Below are positions 30,347 through 40,127 of a stretch of 64,000 nucleotides of DNA, piece by piece. Location: assembly GCF_000209165.1 (NCBI RefSeq), contig NC_009042.1, forward strand, positions 1,860,001-1,924,000, written 5' to 3'. Origin of the DNA: Scheffersomyces stipitis CBS 6054 (lineage: Eukaryota; Ascomycota; Pichiomycetes; Serinales; Debaryomycetaceae). The position numbers were made by a program, and so were the translations under genes. The notes under the pieces were generated by a model that worked only from the letters and a program-made list of their open reading frames with translations, made no database searches and was not told where the DNA came from. Positions within the stretch are counted from its first letter, which is position 1; every line of letters starts with the position of its first letter.

Positions 30347-33300
30347 TCAAAGTATGGACTCCAAATTGTAGGCGCTAAACAAGTCGAAATCAGTGTTGTA
30401 GTACGTTTGTGATGCTCCGATAGAATCGCTATTTGGAAAGTATGGGGTACGATTAGGATCAATACCGAACGACACCGGGGCAATGGACCCATCAAAAACT
30501 CCCTTGAACAAAGCTGAACCTTGACGAGATCGAGCGTTGAATAGTCCCCCTTGAGTTTTATTAGTTGGAGTAGCTAAGCTGCCATTACCGTTGGCTTGTC
30601 CAGCTGCATCATCAATGCTATCATCAGTATTATCGTCATTAACATTACCACTGCCGTCTCCAAAATTATTGCTATTATATGCACCCATGTGAGAGAAAAG
30701 CGAGTCATTACTCGAAACTGGGTCGCTAACAGACATAACATTTCCTTCCAGATCTACTGGGTCAAACTTCATCGCCATCATCAGCAACCACATCTGATCT
30801 ATGTATTGGTTATTTGGACGCGATTCTTGCGGAGGAGAGCCTATGGAAGAGTAAGGCGTTACAATCTCCGACTTGGCACTAATTGAAGGAGAAATGCCAG
30901 TGCCTTTCTCGAATGGTGGAGCTTTGTCCACACTATCTTCATAGAACACAGCACCTTCCACTCTCTTACCAATGGCATGGACCACACTGTCCAAATCTTC
31001 AAGCTGTTCAGCAGTAAACTGGAAGGCATGCAATTTCTTGATACCAGGAATTGACTTCGTGAATAACTCATTGGAACCCAAGAACTTGAATAGACTTGAA
31101 TGTGCCTTGGATACTCTCCAGGCGTAGTAGTATCTAGTACCGAATCTTTCGAATATCATAGTTATCAAATCTCCGGTTCTTCTGAGGTTAGTAGACAAAC
31201 TCTTGAAGCGGTAGTAATGAGAGTTGTAAGCCTGGTCTATTTGCAATCTTCTGGCGTGATCGGCTTTCAGTTCCATCATAGTACGAAGATAATTGACTCT
31301 TGCTAAGCAGGATAGATTTACTTGGTTGCTCTTGTGAAGTGCAAGTTCCATGGAGGGATTAAGAGTCAAGCCTGAATTAGCCAAGTTACCGTATAATAAT
31401 TCAAACAAATATGGCAAAATATCCTCGTAAATAATGGCAAACATCTTCTTCAAGTAGAAGTACGACAACTCGTTATTGTAAAGTTTTTCGTAATGCAAGT
31501 ACAAATGATAGTAGAGTGTCAACAAGGAACTCTTGACAGAGATGAAGATTTTCGACTTCACAACATAGCCAAACAACGTCAAGTCATTGGTGGATTGCAT
31601 TTTTCTAATACTTTCAATAACATTGAAAACCTCGCTAGCTACTCTTTCAACGACGTTCAATTTCTGCGTCAACTCATTTATGGGAATTCCATTATTGAGG
31701 TCCATCACCATGTCTAGAACTTTTCTTAATGTACCCAAACTTTCTCCCAAGTATGAGAACGATCTAATTGCTGCAGTTTCGCGTTCCAAATCTACCAAAT
31801 TGCTGTTCCCCTCAGCAAGAAAAGGGATCTTAGTATCAAAATGTGATAAGTGAATAGTTGTTGGATTCCCAACACTGTAGCAATGTATAAAATCAGATCT
31901 GACCAAAAAGTGCCATATCTTCCTGCCCATGTTGTTAATCTTGGGATCTAAGCAATTGTCAAATTTTTCTGGTTCTCGATTCAAGCCTAGCGAAAATGCC
32001 ATTTGAATGAGCATAGCGGTGGCGACCTGCGAGTCACCACCATCAACACCATCACCTTCTTCCGGAGCATGGGAACGGTAAAGTCTCATGTATAAAAGGG
32101 CCTGGAATACTGTGAGATTAGATTTTCTGCCATATTGGAAACACTCAATGCAAGAGTTGGCTACTTCAATATTGACCAAATTGATGGAGTTCTCAAGCAA
32201 GTACTTTTCTATATTATCATCCGAAGAGTTCATCCTATGGACGTTGACACAGTTTCTATTGGAGAACAATGACAAGTAGGTTAGTCTCAACAAGATTAAA
32301 CAGATTGCTATAATGGCCAAGTCGAGTTTCTTTTCGATTTTTACCTTGTCGAATGGCACATCTTCGTAGCTGACAGGACCTATAATTTTGGAAAGTTCCT
32401 TCTTGAAGTCAAGTTCGTCAATAAAGGGGAAATGGAGATATAACTTCATGAAAAATCTGTCTATTAAGCTCCATAATACCTTTTTCTTAGGTAATATCAT
32501 TTTTATTTTTTCAATAAGTTGTAATTCCGGATTGCATCTCCCATCAAAAAGGGTCTTGCCCAAAGTGACAGTACTGACATTGACATTTTCTAAAATTTTT
32601 GTACTAGTATCATTCAGGTTTTTTGTAAACTTGGTCAAACTTTTGAAAGGTACCATCTCGTCTATTCCTTCATTCTCCAATGCCTTTTTCTGGAAAATTT
32701 CTTCGTTCCCCTGCTTCAGTTCGGTGCTTTCACTTCTGTCAGTATTAAGGGTATTGATGGCATCCTGAGATATCTGGGGTACCTTCTGGGTTATCAAACA
32801 GGTAAGCCCTAGTTGTTTGTTGTCCACGTATTTCCACAAAACGTTCAACCAAGGATCCTTACGCATTAGAGAAGCCCACGAAAGTGGCCCATAATTTACT
32901 CTTCGAATATTTCCCTTAACCTGTAATGAAGTGTAGCCTCCATATAGGTCCAATAAGTCAGCGTCAGAAACTACTGGGTTGACTGAGTTGGAATGTATAC
33001 TGGAAGCAGAGTCCAGATTAGAGCCTGTGATTCTGGAACTATTGGAGTTCCCGGAATTTATGGCATTGAACTTTTCCTCTGGGGTGGCGGAATCATGTGA
33101 ACTCAAGGTTTCTTCTAGAAGTTTAAGCTTCCTCTTGAGTGAAGACAATTCTTCTTTCAAAGGGTTTGTTTCATTAGATCCTGATCCATTTTCACTACCT
33201 GAACCACTGCTAGTGTTGGTAATATTAGAATCTCTGAGAACTTGATGTTCCAATTGTGATTTAGAACCATGCAATGCTGGGGATCTTCCTTCAAAGGAAA

Positions 33301-33469
33301 CAGATCGCCATTTGGTTTCATATGAACACGAGAAACCCGCGTTCATCTTTACGCATGAGGAACATGGCATCTTACGATCGCATTTGATTTTTCTCTTTTT
33401 GCAGTTGGTGCATACCAAAGTTGGCTTGTTTCTTTTTCTGACTCTGCCAGGTTCTGTGGATGGCAGCAT
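30347..33469 (-). CDS. Zn2Cys6 transcription factor, tandem copy 1
   Basis: This 1040-aa fungal regulator has a binuclear zinc cluster with Cys20, 23, 30, 36, 39 and 48 preceded by a basic arm (RVRKRNKP). A Ser/Asn-rich linker with a heptad-like LKRKLKLLEETL (about residue 110-121) is a likely dimerisation helix. A family block YGPLSWASLMRKDP follows, then the fungal regulatory middle domain with EEGDGVDGGDSQV and SLGLNREP. The acidic tail ends FDLFSAYNL. Layout and blocks are shared with the two following genes, with which it forms a head-to-tail array. Relatives by memory are Candida Mrr1 and its neighbours. The target genes are unknown. Confidence 0.9.
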   Translation of the reverse strand: MLPSTEPGRVRKRNKPTLVCTNCKKRKIKCDRKMPCSSCVKMNAGFSCSYETKWRSVSFEGRSPALHGSKSQLEHQVLRDSNITNTSSGSGSENGSGSNETNPLKEELSSLKRKLKLLEETLSSHDSATPEEKFNAINSGNSNSSRITGSNLDSASSIHSNSVNPVVSDADLLDLYGGYTSLQVKGNIRRVNYGPLSWASLMRKDPWLNVLWKYVDNKQLGLTCLITQKVPQISQDAINTLNTDRSESTELKQGNEEIFQKKALENEGIDEMVPFKSLTKFTKNLNDTSTKILENVNVSTVTLGKTLFDGRCNPELQLIEKIKMILPKKKVLWSLIDRFFMKLYLHFPFIDELDFKKELSKIIGPVSYEDVPFDKVKIEKKLDLAIIAICLILLRLTYLSLFSNRNCVNVHRMNSSDDNIEKYLLENSINLVNIEVANSCIECFQYGRKSNLTVFQALLYMRLYRSHAPEEGDGVDGGDSQVATAMLIQMAFSLGLNREPEKFDNCLDPKINNMGRKIWHFLVRSDFIHCYSVGNPTTIHLSHFDTKIPFLAEGNSNLVDLERETAAIRSFSYLGESLGTLRKVLDMVMDLNNGIPINELTQKLNVVERVASEVFNVIESIRKMQSTNDLTLFGYVVKSKIFISVKSSLLTLYYHLYLHYEKLYNNELSYFYLKKMFAIIYEDILPYLFELLYGNLANSGLTLNPSMELALHKSNQVNLSCLARVNYLRTMMELKADHARRLQIDQAYNSHYYRFKSLSTNLRRTGDLITMIFERFGTRYYYAWRVSKAHSSLFKFLGSNELFTKSIPGIKKLHAFQFTAEQLEDLDSVVHAIGKRVEGAVFYEDSVDKAPPFEKGTGISPSISAKSEIVTPYSSIGSPPQESRPNNQYIDQMWLLMMAMKFDPVDLEGNVMSVSDPVSSNDSLFSHMGAYNSNNFGDGSGNVNDDNTDDSIDDAAGQANGNGSLATPTNKTQGGLFNARSRQGSALFKGVFDGSIAPVSFGIDPNRTPYFPNSDSIGASQTYYNTDFDLFSAYNLESIL

Positions 33470-35297
33470 TGTAACGGTTCTGAAGAATGGAAATGCAAAT
33501 AGGGTAGTTTGATTGGTTCAATTGAGTGAACCGTGAAAAGTGTATGTCTATGCGAGATGAGATGAGTTGAAATGTGGAGATTTCGCTTTGTGCAAAAATG
33601 CGATAAGGATAATCCCAAATGTTTCAATACTCCAATAGTTAACTTCCTTCAGGAAGCGTGGTTAAAAAAACGAAATAGGGTATCAAACTATTCGAGGGAA
33701 TCAAGTCGGTGCTGACGGATTCGTGATTTATATCTTATTTGATAGAACAGGATCGGTGACCTCCCTTGAAAAATTATACACCAAAGGAAAATATGCCTAG
33801 CAAACAGGAAAGGATACCAACGGTGGAAAATAATGCTCAACTCGTTAAGAAATGCAGCTCAGGTGTGCATGTACTGGGGATAGATGAAGTACAGTTATTG
33901 TTAGGCCATGTATGGCAAGTGAATTGATGGCAGACGTTATTTGCTAGCCGAATTACCCAAAATTAAAGAAGTCTTGGTTTCCATATGTGTCTCTGCGGTA
34001 TGGATCTAGAGTTATCGTAAATCCTCTCAATCTTACTGGTTTAGTTTAGCAGATCCTGTCTTCTTGATCTGAGCTCCGGTGTGAATATGGACTTGGAAAT
34101 ATGTCTCTCGTTTCTCGTATTTGGGATGAGATTGCTATTGAGAATTGACTAGAAGTCGGTGTGCTCCAATTATATTTTGCAGAGTCTCTACTCGTATTGA
34201 TTTCTTTTGTACTTCGCTGTTCAGTCCTTGAATGTGACTGGAACAGTCGATTTCCGCTCTAGCTGCTGTGACTGGTGCAAACTATGAAGTACCCAGGTTG
34301 GTGTGCCTTGCGCTCATACAATTTTGTTACAATTAAAGACTGAAAAGTTTTGAGTTTCCACAATTTCCACCTCGAGCCGTCCCAAGGATGTTCCAAAATA
34401 TATATACTGTATATTTGTGTGGAATCGAATATTTGTGACTCTCCCACTCTTCCCGATGGACCTCTCTTGAGGCTTTTAGAATATAAATCTAGTCGGAAGG
34501 GACAAAAATCACCTTCGGGAATAACATATCTCCGTTTCTGGCACTTACGTCCGCGAGCCTCCACATAGAAAATTCGGTTCCATGATAAATGGGCCAAAAT
34601 CCTCATGCTTTCTAGAGATGGAATCTCGGCCCAAGTTTGGCTGAGATGACTCAGCGATAGAACGTGCCCGTATGAATTTACTGGGGTAGTTGGAGAATAA
34701 TTTATTCTTTTGAAATGTTGCGCTCCAAACGGCTTTGGCCCCTTTCTTGCTTTTGCTCGTTTAGAGTTGGAAAGCTTTGGATTTTTCGCAACTGAAATAA
34801 ATATATCTCTAAGGGTTTTCTATTTTTGTAGAAACCGGTTTCTGACATCTGCCTGTTCTTACTGGCTCTGTCTGTCTATTAAGGCATGCTCTAATTTTCT
34901 ATCGCTTTCAGGTAATTTTACCTGGTCCTTGACCTTCAGAATTCTTTCTTGACTTTCCACGACAGCTGTTTTTAAGCAACGCTTCTCTGAAGATGTGCAC
35001 GTCTGGTTACTCTATGGTCGCTGGTGCTTACTAAAAATTTAATAAGATTCCAAATCTTAGTCATGGTGGTTTTTATAGCAGAATTGCAATCGAATTGGTG
35101 AAGCTCTAGCCATTCTGAAAAGTAGATCACGGTTTCTCTTCCTAGGGCCCCGAGGTCTACTCCGGGAACTAGACTAAGATGACTACTAACCCGTATTTCT
35201 TACCCCATATTTTTACGATTGTACATTCGGTACATATGCAACCTTTTCTAAAACTTAATATATTTGTTGCAGTCATGTGAAACTATTTAACTGTCTT
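33470..35297. other. 1.8-kb spacer between tandem regulators 1 and 2
   Basis: The promoter of copy 1 and the 3' flank of copy 2 lie here. A 115-codon minus-strand ATG frame at 34259-34606 has no motif and is probably chance. TGACTCA near 34648 is a Gcn4/AP-1-type site. CCCCGAGGTCTACTCCG at 35148-35164 recurs in variant form at 39696-39714. Confidence 0.45.
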
Positions 35298-38200
35298 CTA
35301 CTTGAACACTTGATCAAAGGGCAACTCACTGAATATATCAAATTGCGCAGCCTGCTCCATGTCGAACCCATAGCGGTCGATATCACCACCAAGCGCAACA
35401 TCAGGTTTAGGAGAACCGTACATGTTTCGCATGGGACTATCTGGGTTAGGGGTTTTGAAGCCACCCATTGGGCCGGGAGAAAACCCTCCAAAGCTGAAAC
35501 TAGGCTTCCTATTCTCCGGGACATTGCCTTGGGTGGAAAACTGGGATGTTTCTTGGTTGTCGTATTTCATCGAAAGCATCTGGAACCATAAGTTATCAAT
35601 TTCTTTGTTATTCACAAATTCCAAATTTATATCATTTGTTTTGGTGTCAGCGTTTGCTTTTGAATCAGGTAGAACATCCGATGTTGTTGCTGCAGAAGTC
35701 CTCTCGTTTGAAACAACTGGCCTCGTATTGTTAGTCATCGAAGAAATAGAGGTGTCATTGCAGAATTCATTTCCAACTAGATCAACCTTTCCAAGCTTAC
35801 TGAGTGATGCTTCGCAGATATTTATCATGTCTTCAATTTGATCAAGAGTAAACCGAGGAAGACAAAGTGAACCAGCCTGAGAGTAGTTCTCGTCGTAGAA
35901 TTCCATGGTCGTGATATTCTTCAACAAATAAGTATGACCCTTAGTAATCCTCCAGGCATAGTAGTACCTATTACTAATTTTGGAAATGGCTGCAATCGAA
36001 ACTTCAGCACTCCTCGTAAGACAAGAGGAAAATCTGCAAAGGCCACGATAGTAAGTTGCATAATTGCTATCATATAAACATTTGCTATTGTGATCTGTCT
36101 GATTTTTCATATGATAAATGACAAAATTAATACGAATAATCAATGCTAGTGTAAGTTGGTTACATTTGTGTATGATCTGTTCAAGGGTGGGATTTACGAT
36201 CATATCACAAATAATTTCACTACCCCCCAACAAATCGAAGTAGTGTGGCATGATATCGTAAGCTGCTATGATTAGCATCTTTTTCAAATAAAAAAACGAA
36301 AGATTGATGTCTTTTGTTTCATAGTAAAGATAAAAATGATAGTATATCGAAACGTAGAAAGCCTTCAAGGCAAGATAGAACTTTGTTCTAAAATTTCTCG
36401 TAAATACAAACCAATGTTCATTTTCTTCGAGTGGTTTCAAACATTCTTCCAATGTACCATAATGCTCAGATATCAAATACTCAAACTCAGTCAACAGTTT
36501 GCACAAGTCTGCCATATTGGCTCCCTCTTGGACATTCAAAACTAATCTTAACACCTTTCTTAACGAGCCACTCATTTGGCCACATTCGAAGTAACAATCG
36601 CTGACATATCTATCCAAAGTTATATCAGATATATTTTCACTTCCTGGCTCGTACACTGGGGCTCTCGTATCAGAATAGATAGGATCAGTAACCATTGGCA
36701 TACCATTAGAGTAAGAGATATGGAGATCACCAAGTAACAAATAATTCCACATTTTTCTTCCAAGATTATTTGTTTTTGGATTGTTCAAGATATCCTTGAA
36801 GTTATCAGGCTCCCTGTTCAAACCTAGAGAATATGCCATTTGAATCAAAATTGCGTTCAACACTTGAGAATCACCACCATCGGCACCATCCCCATCTTCG
36901 GGAGCATAAATATGATACAATCTAATATAGAAACCCAACTGAAAGATAATGAAAGATGTTTTACGTAGCAAATTGAATTGGTCCAAGCATTCTTGAGCTA
37001 TATCAACCGTGTTAATATCAATTGGGCTGCTTAGTAAGTACTTCATTTCTTGTTTTTTGGGTGATGGATCAGTTGTCTTCAAATTAGCTTCGTTGACCTC
37101 ACTACTGTTACAGAACAACGATAAATATGCCAATCTTAACACAACTAACAATAGTCCAATATGGGCTAAATCCAATCTCTTTTCAACCTTAAGTTCTGTG
37201 ATCTTAACATCTTCATACGACACTGGACCGATAATACTAGTTATGCTATCCTTGAAACACTCCTCGTCAATAAACGGCATAAAAGGATACAACCAGGTAA
37301 AGAACCGTCTAACCAACTTCCATAAAACGAGCTTTGTTGGTAAAATCATATGTATCTTTTCAATGAGTTGCAATTCACGATTCAATTGCCCATCATAATA
37401 AGTCAATCCAAGTGGCAAAGTGTTTTCATTCAACTTTGTCTTTTGGATATTCTTTCCTACTTTAGCTTTTAAGATGCTGTTGTAAGGGATCATATCAGTA
37501 TATCCGTCAACTTCTAGAGCTCTTCTCTTGAACGACTTTTCGCTTTCCCCTACATCTTGGGAGGTGGCTACATTGGTATTTTCCTGGGTCAATTCGTGGG
37601 ATACCTGAGTGAAAATCATGGCTGTCTGGGACTTTTCTTCCTTCTTCTTAATGATGTAGTCCCATAAGAGACTTAATCCCTTATCCTTCTTCATCAATGA
37701 CGACCAAGCAAAGGGACCAAAGTTGATTCTTCTTTCTGGTTCTTTTATATGAATGGAAGTGTAGTCGGCATAAAAGTTGATCCTTTCATTTTCATCAGCA
37801 TACGGATGCAAACCAAATAGAGATTTTTTTGATGAAGGAGTCGTCACAGATGATAATATAGAAGCTGGCGAATCTACCAATCCTTGCTTAATAGACGTAT
37901 CCGGACTGGAATTTGCTGTTGTTGGTGCTGCACCTGTACTCTCATTACTCATAGTCGGATGTGAACGCGTGCTACCACTGGTATTAGACTCATAACCTCT
38001 ACCATTAGAGTAAGATAAACCAGGAGGTGGTGGTAAGATAGGAGGACCATTTGGGGTTGTTGAGGGTGGTAAACTGTTTCTAAATTGAATCGGAGGTAAC
38101 TGTATAGGCTCATTACGAGTAGGTACCTGAGGAGTATTAACTGAAATTGAGCTTACGCTTGAGAAAGATTCGCTTGATCTTGTTGATGTTGCGATACCAG

Positions 38201-39167
38201 AAGATGAACCATGTTGGGAAAGATGGTTGTCTCCATTCAGTCTCGTAGGCTTTTCTTGTTTCTGTTGGTGCTGATATTGTCGTTGGTGTTGATGGTGCTG
38301 CTGCTGCTTCTGCTCTTGAAATTCTCGTTGCGGTTGAAGATCCGAATTATACTGTTGTGACTGTAGTGATTGCTGATACTGCTGTGGCTGTAATTGTTGT
38401 GACTGTGGTTGTTGAGCATGTTGGTGGGAATTCTGTTGGGTTCCTATTGGAGGAGTAGCTGATGATGAAGCTACGATAGAAGACTCAATCTGTTGAAGAC
38501 GTTGCTTAAGCATATTCAACTCAGACAATGATACTGTAACCTTGTAGTCTTCTGAAACAGCTAGCTCATCAGGTATTGGAGCAGGAGGAGCCGCAGGAGG
38601 TGGCTGGTATTGATATTGTTGCGAATTCTGTGTTTGATTTTGAAGTTGAGTTTGTGGCAAAAGTTGTGACAGCACTTGTACTTGATGGCTCAGTAAAGGT
38701 AAATGTGCTGACGATTGTATTGACGATTGAATGGATGAATTAGGTATAGAAGTACCTATAGAAGTTGATGCTGGAATTGAAGCTGAAAAGGTAGATGTGG
38801 ATGACTGGTTAGTTTGGACTGGTTCAAGCGAAATTGAGGCTAAACCTTCGGACTCAGTTTCAAGTTTCTTCTTCTTCAAAGGTTGAACTACAATGTCCTC
38901 GACTTTCTTTCCGAAAGCAAGAGGAGTCTTAGCGCTAGATATATACGGCAAAGATGTTTCGGCAGCTCTATTAGCAGCCAAGCGTGAACTTACAGGTGCT
39001 GAATAGTGGCACGAGTCCGTGAGTTTAGACCGAACACATTGGCTACATGGTTCTCCTTTGTCACAACGGATCTTCTTCTTTTTGCAATTCTCGCAGACAA
39101 GACTTTGTCTTTTTCTTTTCTTGATGGTTCCATCTGCTGGTGACGGGTTTTGGAACTGGACAGACAT
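35298..39167 (-). CDS. MRR1: Zn2Cys6 transcription factor, Mrr1-like (tandem copy 2)
   Basis: This 1289-aa zinc-cluster activator has Cys25, 28, 35, 41, 44 and 53 after a basic KKRKRQ arm. A long Gln-rich, low-complexity linker (about residues 160-310) includes SELNMLKQRLQQIESS, a likely dimer helix. Next come YTSIHIK and NFGPFAWSSLMKKDK, PFMPFIDEE, EDGDGADGGDSQV, SLGLNREPDNF and the terminal SELPFDQVF. These blocks agree closely with my recollection of Candida albicans Mrr1, the activator of the MDR1 efflux pump, including its acidic C-terminal end. Mrr1 is also adjacent to other zinc-cluster genes there. The extra length is mostly the Gln-rich insert. A search against Mrr1 would settle the name. 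Confidence 0.9.
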   Translation of the reverse strand: MSVQFQNPSPADGTIKKRKRQSLVCENCKKKKIRCDKGEPCSQCVRSKLTDSCHYSAPVSSRLAANRAAETSLPYISSAKTPLAFGKKVEDIVVQPLKKKKLETESEGLASISLEPVQTNQSSTSTFSASIPASTSIGTSIPNSSIQSSIQSSAHLPLLSHQVQVLSQLLPQTQLQNQTQNSQQYQYQPPPAAPPAPIPDELAVSEDYKVTVSLSELNMLKQRLQQIESSIVASSSATPPIGTQQNSHQHAQQPQSQQLQPQQYQQSLQSQQYNSDLQPQREFQEQKQQQHHQHQRQYQHQQKQEKPTRLNGDNHLSQHGSSSGIATSTRSSESFSSVSSISVNTPQVPTRNEPIQLPPIQFRNSLPPSTTPNGPPILPPPPGLSYSNGRGYESNTSGSTRSHPTMSNESTGAAPTTANSSPDTSIKQGLVDSPASILSSVTTPSSKKSLFGLHPYADENERINFYADYTSIHIKEPERRINFGPFAWSSLMKKDKGLSLLWDYIIKKKEEKSQTAMIFTQVSHELTQENTNVATSQDVGESEKSFKRRALEVDGYTDMIPYNSILKAKVGKNIQKTKLNENTLPLGLTYYDGQLNRELQLIEKIHMILPTKLVLWKLVRRFFTWLYPFMPFIDEECFKDSITSIIGPVSYEDVKITELKVEKRLDLAHIGLLLVVLRLAYLSLFCNSSEVNEANLKTTDPSPKKQEMKYLLSSPIDINTVDIAQECLDQFNLLRKTSFIIFQLGFYIRLYHIYAPEDGDGADGGDSQVLNAILIQMAYSLGLNREPDNFKDILNNPKTNNLGRKMWNYLLLGDLHISYSNGMPMVTDPIYSDTRAPVYEPGSENISDITLDRYVSDCYFECGQMSGSLRKVLRLVLNVQEGANMADLCKLLTEFEYLISEHYGTLEECLKPLEENEHWFVFTRNFRTKFYLALKAFYVSIYYHFYLYYETKDINLSFFYLKKMLIIAAYDIMPHYFDLLGGSEIICDMIVNPTLEQIIHKCNQLTLALIIRINFVIYHMKNQTDHNSKCLYDSNYATYYRGLCRFSSCLTRSAEVSIAAISKISNRYYYAWRITKGHTYLLKNITTMEFYDENYSQAGSLCLPRFTLDQIEDMINICEASLSKLGKVDLVGNEFCNDTSISSMTNNTRPVVSNERTSAATTSDVLPDSKANADTKTNDINLEFVNNKEIDNLWFQMLSMKYDNQETSQFSTQGNVPENRKPSFSFGGFSPGPMGGFKTPNPDSPMRNMYGSPKPDVALGGDIDRYGFDMEQAAQFDIFSELPFDQVFK
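38230..38430. repeat. CAG/CAA-rich low-complexity tract inside regulator 2
   Basis: The minus strand encodes an imperfect Gln/His run from mixed CAA and CAG codons (plus-strand TTG/CTG triplets). The mixed codons suggest a tract of some age. It may vary in length between strains. Confidence 0.7.
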
Positions 39168-40127
39168 CGTGTGTATGCATATGTTGGAATGCTAGAAAAG
39201 TAAGATTTAAATTATTAGTAATAGAACTTGATTTTGGAAATGAATCTGAATAGTACAGCTTGAATTATTTGAATTGAAAAATTGATTTTGATTTGAAATG
39301 AAGTGCGAGATTCTTTTCTCTTACTTGCTAAAGCTTTCAATGAGTGCTTCAGCTTTCTTGTTCTTCGTTTTCGTGACTTCTCAGTGAAAGAATGATTGCT
39401 AATTTCTTCAGTTCTGCACTTGAATCTTTTTTCTGGAATCACTGTATAATAGAAGAGTAATGAATCGCACTGGGGTGGTATGCTGCTTTTCCACTCGGAG
39501 TTAGTGTGCTTTCGGACGAGACCAGAACGGACAAACTTGAGCTTCCGAAGAAGAACGAAGAAATCATGAAATAGAAGAAACTCTCTAAGACCAATAAATT
39601 CACTTTGATTGTATGTGACCGCAAGGCATATTTGCCACGGGCGAGGAAGAAGACCGAGTTTTAATCGGCATCCACAACCTTCCCAAAAATGGTAACCCCG
39701 AGATATCTACTCCGATCTGGCATCCTCTATCCAGTCTTATAATAACCTCAACTACAGTTCCAAGTAGTCGGTGTTCTCTTAACGGATGAACTTTCAGCAA
39801 ATAGAATAATAGAATAAACGCAGCAAAAAGAAAATTCTCAGATCCAGAAGTATTCTTCCGTGGAGACGGCTGCAAAAACCCAGCATTGCTACGACGTCTA
39901 CAGTGCCTCACCACTACATTACGTTATTTTAATACTAACTTTGATTAACCTCCAATAAATTAAATACAAGATAAGAATGAAAAGAAACACACGACACCAC
40001 AATGACAATAGATTAGACCAGTCGAAGAAAAGTTATAAAAGATGGTTGAAAAAATGAGAAAACCAGACTCGTAGAAAAGATTAAAATAGTGATGTTAGTA
40101 CTTTTTGTGGATACGTCTTAACTTCAA
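39168..40127. other. 0.96-kb spacer between tandem regulators 2 and 3
   Basis: No gene is supportable. It contains the copy 2 promoter, with CGGAGTTA at about 39497 and a CGG at about 39513, and the motif CCCCGAG...TCTACTCCG at 39696-39714. The region next to the copy 2 ATG is AT-rich. Confidence 0.45.

Noticed and set aside
34259..34606. 115-codon minus-strand ATG frame in the spacer of the regulator array
   Set aside because: No motif, composition rich in Trp/Arg/Lys/Ser typical of a random frame, and it lies in a promoter spacer.
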